A stretch of DNA of 64,000 nucleotides from Amphiura filiformis. Its lineage: Eukaryota; Echinodermata; Ophiuroidea; Amphilepidida; Amphiuridae. The first letter of the stretch is position 1; every line of letters begins with the position of its first letter. Below are positions 44,801 to 55,614 of this stretch, piece by piece. A model generated the notes under the pieces. It saw only the letters and a list, made by a program, of their open reading frames with translations. It ran no database searches and was not told the origin of the DNA. A program made the position numbers and the translations under genes. The DNA is taken from assembly GCF_039555335.1 (NCBI RefSeq), contig NC_092628.1, positions 94,809,782 to 94,873,781 on the forward strand, given 5' to 3'.

Positions 44801-47800
44801 AACAGTATATCAGGAGTAGATAGCAACACACACTGTGCAATACTTTATGTGTTATCAGGGGTAGATAGCAACAAATACTGTACAATACATTCTGTGTTAT
44901 CAGGGGTAGATAGCAACACACACTATACAATGTGTTTTCAGGGGTAGATAGCAACACATACTGTACAATACATTCTGTGTTATCAGGGGTGGATAGCAAC
45001 ACACACTGTACAATACATTATGTGTTATCAGGGGTACAACACATACTGTACAATACATTATGTGTTATCAGGGGTAGATAGCAACACACACTGTACAATA
45101 CATTATGTGTTTTCAGGGTAGATAGTAACACATACTGTATGTACCATACATATGTTATCAGGGGTAGATTGCGGCACACACTGTTCCATACATTATGTGT
45201 TATCAGGGGTAGATAGCAACACACAATGTACAATACATTATGTGTTACCAGGGGTAGATAACAACACATACTGTACAATACATTATGTGTTATCAGGGGT
45301 AGATAGCAACACACTTGGTACCATACATACTATGCTATTAGGGGTAGATAGCAACACACACTGTACCTTACATACTGTGCTATCAGGGGTAGATAGCAAC
45401 ACATACTGTAAAATACATTTTGTGCTATCAGGGGTAGATAGCAATACACACTGTACCATATTATATATATTGTGCTATTAGGGGTAGAGAGCAACATACA
45501 CAATATGTATGGCGTGTGTGTGTTGTAAATAATGCCCATACTTAATACAGTATACAAATGTAAAAAAGAACCCAATTTGATTATTACACACAACTTGTTT
45601 TTATACTAATCTTTTTATTTGAAGTTTTGCATATATGTGTATCAATAATATATTTTTACTAAAAATATTCTATGACAGGCAATATCCATGCTTGCAAAAC
45701 CCAGATTATTCTCATCATAAATGAACATTAATTTCAAAATTAATATGCAAGGTGTGCGGAAGGAGTCATAACAAGGGATTGATTGCTGCAAGCTATATTT
45801 ATGAGTTTGGTATATTGTTTAAGTAAATTGGAATAAATTGGAAAACTCTCTGGCTTATAGACGAGGCAAATCCTGCAGGAGCCTTTACTTGATTAATCAG
45901 CCAATTCATGCAAGTTGTACTACAATCTCATGCATACACATAATCTGACATTTATTTACACAAAATTGTACACTATTAAGTGAAATTTTCTATACTTGTA
46001 GTTGCACATTGCTTATTAATAATATCTGAGACAATTATACGTACATGGATAAGAGGGGAACCCACAATCAATTGTTAACAGCTCAACCGCATTACCAATC
46101 CGTGGCAATTTATCGATTTGACCAGTGGCAGTGCTTTTAGTTATATTAAGTCTCAGGTGCTACAATCAAATTTGAGTTTGATTTCTCATAAACAAGCAAT
46201 ATGCCCAATTTTATGTTGCAATTCATTACCTAGCCAGAATAAATCCATATTTGCAACTAGCTCAAATTAATACTTTACTTGGTTTTACCATATAACATCT
46301 TCATTTTCAGAAGACATTTATGCCAAAGTCCAAAATGAGATTCATATTTCACCAATCAATACTCATTTTTGTCCCCAAAATTGTTTCAACTCATTGTGAA
46401 ATCAAAACACAACTTGTGGTTCGATATAATTTGAAGCTGTTTCTCTTCTAATTTCTCATGTAATAATCAAGGAAAGATTATAGTTTGTTCAGCTCATAAT
46501 CGGCAGGAAATGTTAGGTTCTTAAGTAGACCCACGTTAAGAGTGCTATAGTTGACATGTCTGGTCTATATTTTGTGTGCAAAAGAAAGTAGATAAAGTAT
46601 TTGACTTGAATTAATTGTGATGCTTCTGGCGAGATGTCAAAAGACAATTCTCAAAATCAAATATGTTGATATTAATCTGCGATGTTATAAGGCCCACCGA
46701 TTACAAGCTGATCAAACTATAAGTGGGAGACAGTAAAACCTAAAACAGCCCTGGTTCCTGGTAACCAGTGCAGCCTGAACCAGGAGCAAACTATTTTAAC
46801 AGAAAAGTGACTTTGGCTGTTAACCTGTTGATCTATCATAATTTCATCACCTTAAAATTGATTATTAGACAGTGTCCATTAATGAACAAAACATTTCCTT
46901 TTATGAATTAAGTAAGTTTAATTTGATCAGTTTTGAGTAAAAATATATGGTGTGTGCCACTTTTGGTAACTAATATTTGAATAGAATTTTGAATTGGGCT
47001 GGCTCGAAGCTCCTGGTTCACATGAAATCCCTGTGAATCAGGCAATACTTCAGGTGAAAATGGCTCCTGGTTGAGACGTTTTTATTCTCACACAGGCCTT
47101 GGTAATATTGAATGTTAGTTTACTTAAAGGTGTGTATTACTAATTGCAAGCAAATACTGCCTTTACTTTGGAGCAGACTGATATGGAAACATTCAAAATA
47201 TCAGCTTCTCAAATCAAACAGACAGTATTTGTTTGATGTTGAATCTGCCACTACGAAATCCAACATGGTGTTACTCTCAACTTTTTTTCAGTATTCGAGC
47301 AGAAGGATCCAAAAGCACCTGCCTCCTTGCCTATTAAACACAACACACAGTACATTCAATGTTATTTATGTCCCGATGCATTGTGTTCACTTGCATGGTC
47401 ATACATTTGTAACCGAGTTTCATGTCAATTCAGTGTATATGTTGTTCTTATTACATAATTTTGTGTGTTTGTTTTTCAGTTCTTATAGTAGCTGGAATCT
47501 TAGTAGAAGCAGTACAAAGAGGTAAGACAAAAACATTTTTTTTTTCTGTTTTTTTTCTTCTTTATTCATCAGACACGGTAGTGAAATCATGTAACCTATA
47601 TGAAGACAAATTAGTCAATACAAGTAAACTGATTTGTCTTCATGGGTTGAGTACAGACATGATGGAAATATAAGAGTTTGAAAAAAGTGCAATCAATTGG
47701 TAGAATTAGAGATGGTTGAACCATGAAGGTACTACCTTCATGGATGAACCTGGGTCCTCTGATCGCAGATGGAAGTGTTTGTATTGAGCATCTATGCAGA

Positions 47801-50800
47801 AAGGGTGGGAGAAAGGGTAGATTACTTGAAATACAACAAGGAAATGTGCAGAAACAAGGAACTCTCACATCCTTGCATCAAGTGCACATTGGCTTCTTAG
47901 AAGTGGAATTTTTGGTTTGAAAAGTGACAAGAAATAAGTATACTTTGCTTTGGAGCCTCATCTGAAACAACTTCCAGCAGCACACTCGGTTCACCCAGGG
48001 TATGATAACTATCTATAATTCACCCTTAATATCATGTTATTACAGTGAAACAAATTTAATACATGAAATTTCAATGTTGAAAAGCGTTATTTTAAAAGAC
48101 AACAACAACTTCAATTTGATCATACCATATGGAAGTGAGTTTTTCATACATTGATGTATGAGGTTAAAAAGCCAATAATGAGATAAGATGATTTGTAAGT
48201 TAAGCGTGATAGATGATAGCATAAGACGTTCACTGGATACATTAGTGTGTTAAGGAGAGTGGGGCCAAGTGATGATCAATCAAAAACAAAGGGTTTACTC
48301 TCAATGCATGTGATATGGTATGTGTGCATAATGGTGCTCTTTTACTGTGCCTGTATTATGTATTGACATGGTTGCTAATGCCATTGGGAACTTGTATCGC
48401 AATATTTTATACTTCGTACTGTCTGATGGAAAAAGGGAAACTTTTAAAGCTGTCTTCCTGCATTCTGTGGCTGTAAGTGATGGTTTCATAGGCCCAATAA
48501 ATTAGGCAGCTTAAATTAAGCTAGAGCTACTTAGCATAAAAACAAATAAACATAAAAACACAGTGAAATTCATTTATTTGAATTTTGATTTTTAATAGGC
48601 TTCACACATATTTGTTATTTCAATGAAAATTACCTCGTGCAAAATGTCATCAAAGCTTCATTACTCGGTAGACACTACATTATATGACGATGTGATCCAT
48701 GTAATATTTAAAAACTCATCTTCTGTTCATCCAACTTTAGTGTTAAGATATGAAGGGTCTGAATTGCTAAAAGAATCTTGACACAGATATTAATGGTTAG
48801 ACTAAAAAATAATTGAACGTCCCTTTAAGATTTACATTTCTTATAATTGATGATGTCGGCATGAATTGTCTGTGACTTGTATATATGGCTGTCATCGCTA
48901 TTATACCCAGAGCAGTGAGTATGTAGCATGACATTTAGCCAATGTTGTGCATCATGTATGTGAAGGTGTTTTTAAATTGAAAGATATGCTAAATCGATTA
49001 TTATACGGAAGTTTTGTTAGGAGTCTCAGCCCTTCGTGAAAATGTATTATTAATTTGATGGTTTTTATTGTTAGAATATACTTTGTAAAGTCAAAATTGT
49101 ATTCAGCTGATGTGTAATGATTTGATGAATAAGAAATGTAATTTCTGCACTTCATGATTTTAACATTGGTTTCCTTTTAAGTTAATTACACATTTAAAAA
49201 TTTATTTTTAATTATTTGGTGTAAACATTTGATACCTGATTGCAATTTTACATATTCTAATAATATCTATAACTTTCTGTATTATCCTTTTATGTGTGCA
49301 TATGCAGGGCATATATGACCAGTATCGCATCGCATTTTGCTACACAATCTAGCCAAATTGCTATGAAATCACACAAACATATGTCATTGCCATACATAAT
49401 TATTGCTATGCAAATAAAATGTTGTCACAATTTTGCTATGTAAAATTTTGACACTAAATTATGCCCTGTGCATATGTTTATTCTGTTCTGTACATAATAT
49501 TCTGAAAGTTAGATAATATTCATTTTGTGAAAAAATGAATGATTTTAGATGTAGATACCGGTGTTGTTGCCACTGCCAACCACGCAGACGATCCCTAATT
49601 TTTGCCTGTCAGTGCAAGAGCAGGGAATGTCTAGATTTATCAAATACACTCATATTTTGCAATAAAGAGGTAATTTAATTATTTAATTCTTGACATCAAA
49701 TACCCTCTCCTGCATCTTGAAAATGCTTACTTACCCCTAACGGTCCTGCTGCTTTTTGGCGAAGGGAAAGGAAAGAAGGAAGGAAAAAAGAAAGAAGATT
49801 TTGGTTTTAAATCGCCAGCCCTTCTGGTACAGATAAAGGACTGGGGATAGCTGGCCATGAGTATGAAAGCTGCTTGGCCAACGTTTTTGTGTGTATATGT
49901 GATTTTGGCATCGGATCATTTTGGGATGCTTGGTCTTGCAGTCGTTTGTAGAATAATATTTTGTAGTATTGAGGTCGGTTAGGGCTAATTATAAGGCATG
50001 ATGAAGGGAAAGTTAGGCTTAAAGTTAAATTTTTATTACTTCTGTGTGTGCCGAGTGTACACGAGCATAAACACAGAAGTGATAAACAATAATGCTGATT
50101 GTCTGATCAATGGTCTTGCTATAGTTGGTATAGCATTGTACGTACAAGTTCACTGAAGGATACAGGTTGAGAGTCTGGATGGTCAGTGGGTTTTGGGGTA
50201 GGTTTTTCTGGTTGATGGCTATCATTCATATTTTTTAGAAGGATCCATGTTTTATGGTTAACATGTGTAAACTCAAAGATCTTAAACCAGTTGTTATTTT
50301 GTTGTACATTTACAGAGCATGCAGCAGCAGCAATATTTCTCGTAGTAGGCTTCCTGTTTTTCATTCCTGGATGTAAGTATACACAATGTCATAGATTATT
50401 TCCCCATTTCAAATATATGCATATTGGGCTGTTCCATTTGATCAGTGGCATCATATGGGGGGACCATGATTGGGGGCTCCAGGTCTGATTGAACGGCACA
50501 AGCCGTTTTGGGGCAATTTTACTAAGGGATTTTCTACATTTTCAGATCGATTGGGGGGCACTTTCCCCTGTACCCCTATGACGGTACTCCACTGTATTTG
50601 ATATCCATGTACCCCATATTGAAGATATCACCTTAATTTGCCACACAGGGAGTGTGGATTTCAAATGAAGTCACCCATTTCATGTAGTCCCATTTGAAAT
50701 TCTCACTCCCTGTGTGGAAGAATAAGGTCATGTCTTCCATAGGGGAAGTATGGGCTTCAACTGGAATAGCCTTTTTGCACCTGTTTGTGAGATATAAGTC

Positions 50801-53049
50801 TCTTTGTGCAGATAATTTACTCATTTTGAATTTGAGAAGCATTTGCACACATGCTCATGAATACACATAGTCACAAGTCTTCAAAAATTAGAATGAACTA
50901 TCCCTGGAACTATCCTGAAATATTGAGTGGTGTTTCAGACCACCCGATTATATTTTACTTCAGTACATGCAACATATTTTTTAAGTTGAATAAATATATC
51001 AAATATGTAGCACCTGAATAATATGAAAGTTCCAACAGGAAAAAAAACATTACATACTTGGATGTCTAATGTTGGTGATGACATCAATTGCAATGGTGGT
51101 ACTTATAATGTAAACAATGATTAGGAGGGGGAAGAGGAGGAAGGAGAGGAGGAAAAAGAGGAGCAGGGATATGATTAACAATATAGTTAACAAGATTGGG
51201 CTATTGATGCTATTCCAGTTGAAATCCATACACCCCCTATGGAAGACATGACATTAATCTCCCATTCGGGGTGTAGATATCAAATGGAGTCACCCATTCA
51301 GTTAACCTCTCTTGAAATTCACACTCCCTGTGTGGGAGATTTTAAAAGGTCATGTCTTCCATACAGGGTATATGGATTTCAACTGGAATAGCTATTAATA
51401 ACAACAACTAAGGTATTTAAAATCTAATTTATACCTCTCATAATCTCATAATTTCTTGTTTTTGCCGACTCTGTACACAATTCACCATAATGTATTTTCA
51501 AACACTGCTAAATTATTTGTTGCTTTAATTTGCATTTTTATAACTTAAGATGGGTTCTTTGTATGTTTTTATGTTTTTGTGTATAATTAATGTTTTGATT
51601 ATTTAATGTACAATTATAATTATATGTTATAAGGTGGTACATCGTTTTCAGGTCTCTTGGCCTTGTGATGTACCTGCCTTCATCAATACTTGTTAATGTG
51701 CAATAATTTAATTTACCTCTGTTGTTACATTGTATGCTTTATGAGATTGATGAAAAATAAAAGATTGATTGAACTAAGATGCCAACTAGGACTGATTTCT
51801 AGTATTTTGCACTGATTTGGAAAAATACTGAAAATGGTTGAGAATACTGTAAATACCTTCGCAGCAACAACAATAGTAACTATAACAATATTGATAACAA
51901 TATTAATAGTTTAATCTGTTGCAAAGTTCCTTTTATGCGTTAACCATCACGTATATGCACACAACGTCAAGCGTGTGCATAGGACCTTGTGGAAAATAGG
52001 CGGATAGCAGTTCGCTTAATTTGTAAAAAAAATTATGATGATGATGATGACAATAAATAATAATGATATAATTAAAATAATACTCAATTAAAGTGTAAAA
52101 TGATCAATTTGTAAGGCGTGCATAGTAGTTATCATTGCTAATTCTATTGATTGATGGCCTTCAAATCCCATCTAATTGACCAAATTATTGCAAGCTCAAA
52201 AAGTTGTACACACAATATACAGCAGCAGTTGATCAATTGCAATAACAGAAATGAACATAAATATTGTTTTATTGATATATTGTTGCAATTTACTGGTTTA
52301 TTAAAATTGACCACCGATAGATTGTATTTGTTATCAGGCTAAAATCCATATGAAAGGATATAATTATATTTAATCAACAATTATAATTAATTCATGTAAT
52401 ACTATTGATTACACAGTCTGTTGTGCATGTTGATTTCTGTATAGCAATTATATGTCTTTGGATGGGTGAAATGATGGTAGCTGTTTTTTTTAAATTAAAC
52501 CAATATCAACAAAACAAGCAAAAGGAAAACATATTAAACAAACAAACGAACAAATATGAAGTGACCAAATTGGTTTTCAAAGTGTCAGTTGACATGACAA
52601 TGATGACATGAAAGAGAGTGGTGCTCCAGTGGTTATGGTCTTTGACTCTGGTGCGAGAGGTCCCATGTTTGATCCAAGGTGGAAGCAAAATTCATATTCA
52701 ATTATAAGTTTAACAAATTCCCCATGTCCTATTATTGCAATATCATGTCAGATCTTTGAAGGAATGAACTTCTTATATTATATTTAGTTAGGTTTCATAA
52801 AACCATAGCTGTGATAGTGATAAACATAACAAGGATTTGTCATTTAAAAATGTATGTCAAAATTAAACATTTTTCACTATTTGTACTTATTACAGGTTAA
52901 AATGTATGGGGTATGATTTAACTAATATTTATGTTTGTTTGTTTGTTTTATTTTCTCCAGTGTATCACACAGGTTATGCATACTTTGCTGCCAAAGGTTA
53001 CAGAGGTTTTGACATGAACAAACTGTCTATTTTTACAACGATAAGATGA
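32826..53049 (+). CDS. TMEM134: TMEM134-like transmembrane protein (six exons, 142 aa)
   Basis: A small two-pass membrane protein of the TMEM134/TMEM230 (DUF872) family; its molecular function is poorly known. Exons: 32826-32909, 41033-41112, 41612-41688, 47480-47521, 50316-50372, 52961-53049 (stop TGA). All introns are GT-AG and all phases join, giving 142 residues. The start is well bounded: a TAA lies in frame two codons before the ATG, which has A at -3 and G at +4. Residues 1-55 are polar and low-complexity. WWWQHPTIRQNWKAV (55-69) precedes a membrane segment about 67-92 (LACILLLVVGIVLIVAGILV). The second segment is about 97-123 (AAAAIFLVVGFLFFIPGLYH ... GYAYFAA). The family signature PGxYH...YxAxKGxRGF is present as PGLYH and AAKGYRGF (123-130). 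The W-QHP-I---N motif and HRGF-type ending point to TMEM134 rather than TMEM230. Human TMEM134 has about 195 residues, so the N terminus here is shorter or an exon in the 8.1-kb first intron is missed. Confidence 0.92.
33106..33810. mobile_element. TTAA-flanked foldback element (copy 2), split by a SINE
   Basis: The arms match 30507-30877: TTAAGGTGGTACTACGCCCC on the left and a worn mirror ending GTACTGTAGTACCATGTTAA on the right. The pairing breaks at the centre, where about 345 bp of SINE (33300-33645) has inserted. It lies in TMEM134 intron 1. Confidence 0.8.
33300..33645 (+). mobile_element. SINE with (CAAAT)n tail inside the foldback element
   Basis: It contains the core CTTCGGAGGGGACGTTAAGC plus CGTCGGTCCCGTGTGCAG, then TTCGAAAAGAGTAGGGTGTT, and ends CAAATCAAATCAAATC. 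The core resembles that of the SINEs at 22.6 and 25.8 kb, but the tail differs. I cannot see a clear tRNA-like head. Confidence 0.75.
33811..35150. other. TMEM134 intron 1 segment without features
   Basis: AT-rich intron sequence. I see no exon, repeat ends or RNA gene. Confidence 0.4.
35151..35440. repeat. 33-bp minisatellite, about 8 copies, hairpin core
   Basis: The unit is AGCTATCTACTCCTGATAGC followed by AAACTACTTCATC. The GCTATC/GATAGC halves can pair around TACTCCT. Because 33 is a multiple of 3, two frames stay open and give 11-residue peptide repeats; these are array by-products inside TMEM134 intron 1. Confidence 0.9.
35441..38448. other. TMEM134 intron 1 segment with minor duplications
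   Basis: No exon seen. There is a ~46-bp direct repeat about 120 bp apart (GGTTCATCCCAAAACCAGAT, near 37273 and 37391) and a GT-rich tract at 36730-36830. A possible element starts TTAAAGGAGGATTTCGTGAT near 37570. A GATAGCAGC phrase at about 36697 recalls the 26.3-kb repeat. Confidence 0.4.
38449..38601. mobile_element. GGCTATTCCAG palindromic element, copy 3
   Basis: Worn ends GGCTATACCACCTGAAATCC and TTTCAATAGGAATAGC. The interior CCTATGGAAGACATGACTTT and GGTGACTCCATTTGAAATCT place it in the family. TMEM134 intron 1. Confidence 0.8.
39504..39689. mobile_element. GGCTATTCCAG palindromic element, copy 4
   Basis: The left end GGCTATTCCAGTTGAAATCT is well kept, the right end is decayed (GATTTTAAATGAAATATCTC). 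The central GGAGTCACCCATTCAAG and mirrored GTCATGTCTTCCATATG are intact. TMEM134 intron 1. Confidence 0.8.
40153..40615. mobile_element. 463-bp element with GATCACACCACTAAATC inverted ends
   Basis: GATCACACCACTAAATC at 40153-40169 is the exact reverse complement of 40599-40615. The match extends to about 26 bp with a few changes (GGGTCCTA against AAGTTCCTA). It is non-coding and sits about 400 bp before TMEM134 exon 2. Confidence 0.7.
41689..43271. other. TMEM134 intron 3, first part
   Basis: AT-rich intron sequence in which I see no exon or repeat ends. The frames here on either strand have no recognisable content. Confidence 0.4.
43272..43458. mobile_element. GGCTATTCCAG palindromic element, copy 5
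   Basis: Ends GGCTATTCCAGGTAAAATCC and TTTCAACTGGAAAAGCC. The interior CCTATGGAAGACATGAACCT and GCCATGTCTTCCATAGG are mirrored. TMEM134 intron 3. Confidence 0.85.
44447..45505. repeat. 45-bp minisatellite, about 21 copies, hairpin core, with an insertion
   Basis: The unit is GTGTTATCAGGGGTAGATAG followed by CAACACATACTGTACAATAC and ATTAT. Copies with GCTATC carry the GCTATC-AGGGGTA-GATAGC hairpin. The 45-bp period keeps frames open on both strands, giving spurious repeat peptides. A ~115-bp foreign segment (44673-44788) splits the array after five copies. TMEM134 intron 3. Confidence 0.92.
44673..44788. mobile_element. Short dispersed element inserted in the minisatellite (copy 1)
   Basis: AAGGTTCCTTTCAGCGTTAA ... 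GACGTCAAGCGTGTGCAT ... GGACCTTGT ... TACGCTTAATTTGTTAAA is CG-rich compared with the array and recurs at 51922-52027. The near-inverted ends (GTTCCTTT..GCGTTAA and TTAA..AAAGGAA) fit a tiny MITE. Confidence 0.65.
45506..46742. other. TMEM134 intron 3 segment without features
   Basis: AT-rich intron sequence. No exon, RNA gene or element ends seen. Confidence 0.4.
46743..47100. repeat. Dispersed repeat with 'ACCAGGAGC' phrases (copy 2)
   Basis: CTGAACCAGGAGC, GCTCCTGGTTCAC and GGCTCCTGGTTGAG occur in opposite orientations around AT-rich sequence, as at 3124-3270. It may be an inverted-repeat element in TMEM134 intron 3. Confidence 0.4.
47522..50315. other. TMEM134 intron 4
   Basis: 2.8 kb of AT-rich intron. 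No repeat ends, exon or RNA gene recognised. Confidence 0.45.
50588..50771. mobile_element. GGCTATTCCAG palindromic element, copy 6
   Basis: The left end is badly worn (TCCACTGTATTTGATATCC) but the right end is good (GGGCTTCAACTGGAATAGCC). The interior GGAGTGTGGATTTCAAATGA and its mirrored partner are clear. TMEM134 intron 5. Confidence 0.8.
51209..51392. mobile_element. GGCTATTCCAG palindromic element, copy 7
   Basis: Ends GCTATTCCAGTTGAAATCCA and GGATTTCAACTGGAATAGC are nearly perfect inverses. GGGCTATT occurs twice at the left (51198 and 51208), perhaps a small end duplication. TMEM134 intron 5. Confidence 0.87.
51922..52027. mobile_element. Short dispersed element (copy 2)
   Basis: Shares AACGTCAAGCGTGTGCAT, GGACCTTGTG-AAAATA and CGCTTAATTTGT in the same order with 44673-44788. 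TMEM134 intron 5. Confidence 0.65.
52613..52685 (+). repeat. tRNA-derived sequence (SINE head or tRNA relic)
   Basis: GTGGTGCTCCAGTGGTTATGG resembles a Pol III A box region and GGTCCCATGTTTGATCC a B box region, about 35 nt apart. The acceptor stem does not pair, so it is not a working tRNA gene. TMEM134 intron 5. Confidence 0.5.
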
Positions 53050-53654
53050 AACTATGGATCAAAGTACTTTGTGGGTAAAACTCTAGGTGCACCACACTAA
53101 CACTATATATATAGTGCATGACTGTAGAACTATATGCACCACTGAGGTAGATACAGGTAATTTGTTGAATACTATGAGGCAAGTGTGGTAGATTTAGTTA
53201 GATCGGAGCCGATTTGAAATGTGGGAAAATGAAATGGCAGATCAGATTCAAATTAGTATGGGAATCAAGAAATTGAATCATAAAATGGAAAAGGATAGGG
53301 CATGGTCAGCAGAACAAGAATGAAAGTTAACTGCCAGCTAGTATTCCAATTTAAGCAGTCACTGGAAGATTGGAAGGAATCCAAAGTCTGCAGAGTAGCA
53401 GTCCAGAATGGTTATCTATTTAGAGGGTTCTATCAGTGTCTACATGGTTGTGTTCCAGCTACTGGTATTTCAACTCATAAGCTCCTGAGGATATCTCCAA
53501 CAATGGCAAACTTGTCTTAACATCCACTGCATCATATTTTGTCCTTGATATGTTTTATACAAAGGTATTAGATTATAGTAGTTTGGACACCACCATATTT
53601 GCACATTGCTCATTATGGCCAAAAATAGTGTACCTCCTGATGCACCTGGCAAAC

Positions 53655-54009
53655 TTTGACCCCGTTTACACAGAGAGAAGTCTACTTCAATTGCGACATC
53701 GAATTTACATCGAATTTACATCGGGTGTTTTCACTGTAGTCGAGTTCAAAACAAATTGTGAATTCAACTTTTATGCCATCATTTGCTCGTGCTTCAAATT
53801 ACTGTTTTGAAGTCGACTTCATATTACGTGTTCGTTTACACTGCATAAGTCGAGTTTGAAGTCGACTTTGAATTCGATAAATGTTGCTCCGGGTCATCAT
53901 TTGAAGTCAACTTCTAAAGTCGAGTTCAAAACATGGCGACCCTGTTTACACATAAATGAAGTCGAGTTCAAAGTTGACTTTCAGACTCTGTGTAAATGGG
54001 ATCTTTGAC
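53655..54009. mobile_element. Inverted-repeat element with repeated AAGTCGA motifs
   Basis: TTTGACCCCGTTTACACAGA at the left is mirrored by TCTGTGTAAATGGGATCTTT at the right. Inside, AGTCGAGTTCAAA and GAAGTCGACTTC-type motifs occur about eight times in both orientations, concentrated towards the right half. No ORF of note. Confidence 0.65.
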
Positions 54010-54301
54010 TTAAAGGGTGTGCTTGTTTGTATTCTATGCGTAATGGTTGGTGGCAATAATGAGAGCTAAGCACAACCTTTTGTTACAATGAAGTTCAAAG
54101 ATGCCAATTATTGTTTGATTTTTGGGCCTTTGCTGATAGATGCTTGAGGTGCACTGTTTTGGTTCCTGTGCCTAACAATCCAATAAGGCTGATATGCCAT
54201 AGGGTTACACACTGTGCTATTTGGTGTTCAGACTCTCTATTCTAATATCCTTGGTTATTACAAGACAACAAATGCCATAAGTCTCAAGGTTTGTTAGAAT
54301 T

Positions 54302-54509
54302 TTCGGCAAGGTTCTTCAGCAGCCTGCCGATTTGGCACTGTTTACAGCACAATCATAACCAAATGGGATTATGATTGACTAATTGAATCAAATCATCATC
54401 ACATCGGCAGCTCATTTGCCGATGATTCTGCATAGCGTTGCAAGTTCAGAAGTTCTTTTTATGCATAATCAGGATGAGCAGTTGGGCACTTTCGAAGAAC
54501 CTTGCCGAA
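54302..54509. mobile_element. 208-bp MITE with perfect 16-bp inverted ends
   Basis: TTCGGCAAGGTTCTTC at 54302-54317 and its exact reverse complement at 54494-54509. The interior (TGACTAATTGAATCAAATCA, ATCACATCGGCA) matches the older copy at 8943-9170. Confidence 0.75.
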
Positions 54510-54984
54510 TACTACAGTCCGGAAGATATAAGTCAAGCGTGAATACAATAATTCTCTTTATATTAGGTTTGTAAAACAAAAACATTTTTTCCTTCAAAAA
54601 TTTGTATTGAAAGGGAAATACTGGATATGGACTACTAAACTGTTGGGCTAACAAACTATCAAAACAGAACCAATTAGTAGTAAACTTTGGTTGTATAATG
54701 CATGCTTTTGTTAGATGTTTGAAATCAGCCCAGTAGTAGGGCAGTAGTTAGGAGGTAGCAAATGAAAATAAGGTGCAACATTATAAACATAATGATGATG
54801 GCTTGTATTGCCATGAGATCATCTTCACAAATGATTTGCCAAATGAATTTTGTGGTTACATTTCATGAAATGTGATCAAATAAAATGAGGAATTTGTTCA
54901 GTCAAATACTTTTTTGGTCATTTTTTAAAAATCTAATTTGATCTGGCAGATTTGAGATATCAATAGCTTCATTTTGCTGCATGT

Positions 54985-55147
54985 GCTATTCCAGGCAAAA
55001 TCCATATACCCGCTATGGAAAACATGACCTTAATCTCTCACACAGGGTGTCTAGTTCAAATCACCCATTCAGGTAACTCCATTTGAGTTGAGATTCACAC
55101 TCCTTGTGTGGACGATTAAGGTCATGTCTTCCATGGGGGTGTATTAC
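54985..55147. mobile_element. GGCTATTCCAG palindromic element, copy 8
   Basis: The left end GCTATTCCAGGCAAAATCCA is kept and the right terminus is lost after GTCATGTCTTCCATGG. The interior phrases match the other copies. Confidence 0.78.
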
Positions 55148-55614
55148 ATGTCCCCCTTTGCTGACCTGGTTGCCATGCCTGCAAAGTAAAAGTTGTTGAA
55201 AATTGGATAGCATTCCAGGATGCCTGACCCTTCAAATCACATTGTAGGGACATAAAACTCATTTTGCTTGTTCACATCACATATGATTACCTGTTAATGT
55301 CACAACTCTAGTCTCAAAGCTAGTATTGACATAAAATGAAATAAAACATTCCACATTCCACATTTGGTATTCAATTTTTGACCAGCTTTTTAAAAATTGA
55401 TCAAGTTGATATGGCCCTGTGTTGTCTTTGTGAGTACATCAAATTTATATTTATCAGCAATTTGATATTTTGTATTCTTATCAAATGCATAAGGTCTTTG
55501 TGTAGTGATTTTGAATATGGTGTATGAGACAACTCATTTGTTGAATGCCAGGAGGTAGTAAGTGCAGAGTAATAACCAAATGAAGAGCTTATTTCCAAAC
55601 CGTGTTAAGGTAGG

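Noticed and set aside
44439-45593. Cysteine/tyrosine-rich repeat proteins on both strands
   Set aside because: By-products of the 45-bp array. Array edges, not gene boundaries, set their limits.
52961-53049. Assigning the second gene to TMEM230
   Set aside because: The KG.RG ending fits both relatives, but W-QHP-I---N and the spacing between membrane segments fit TMEM134 better.
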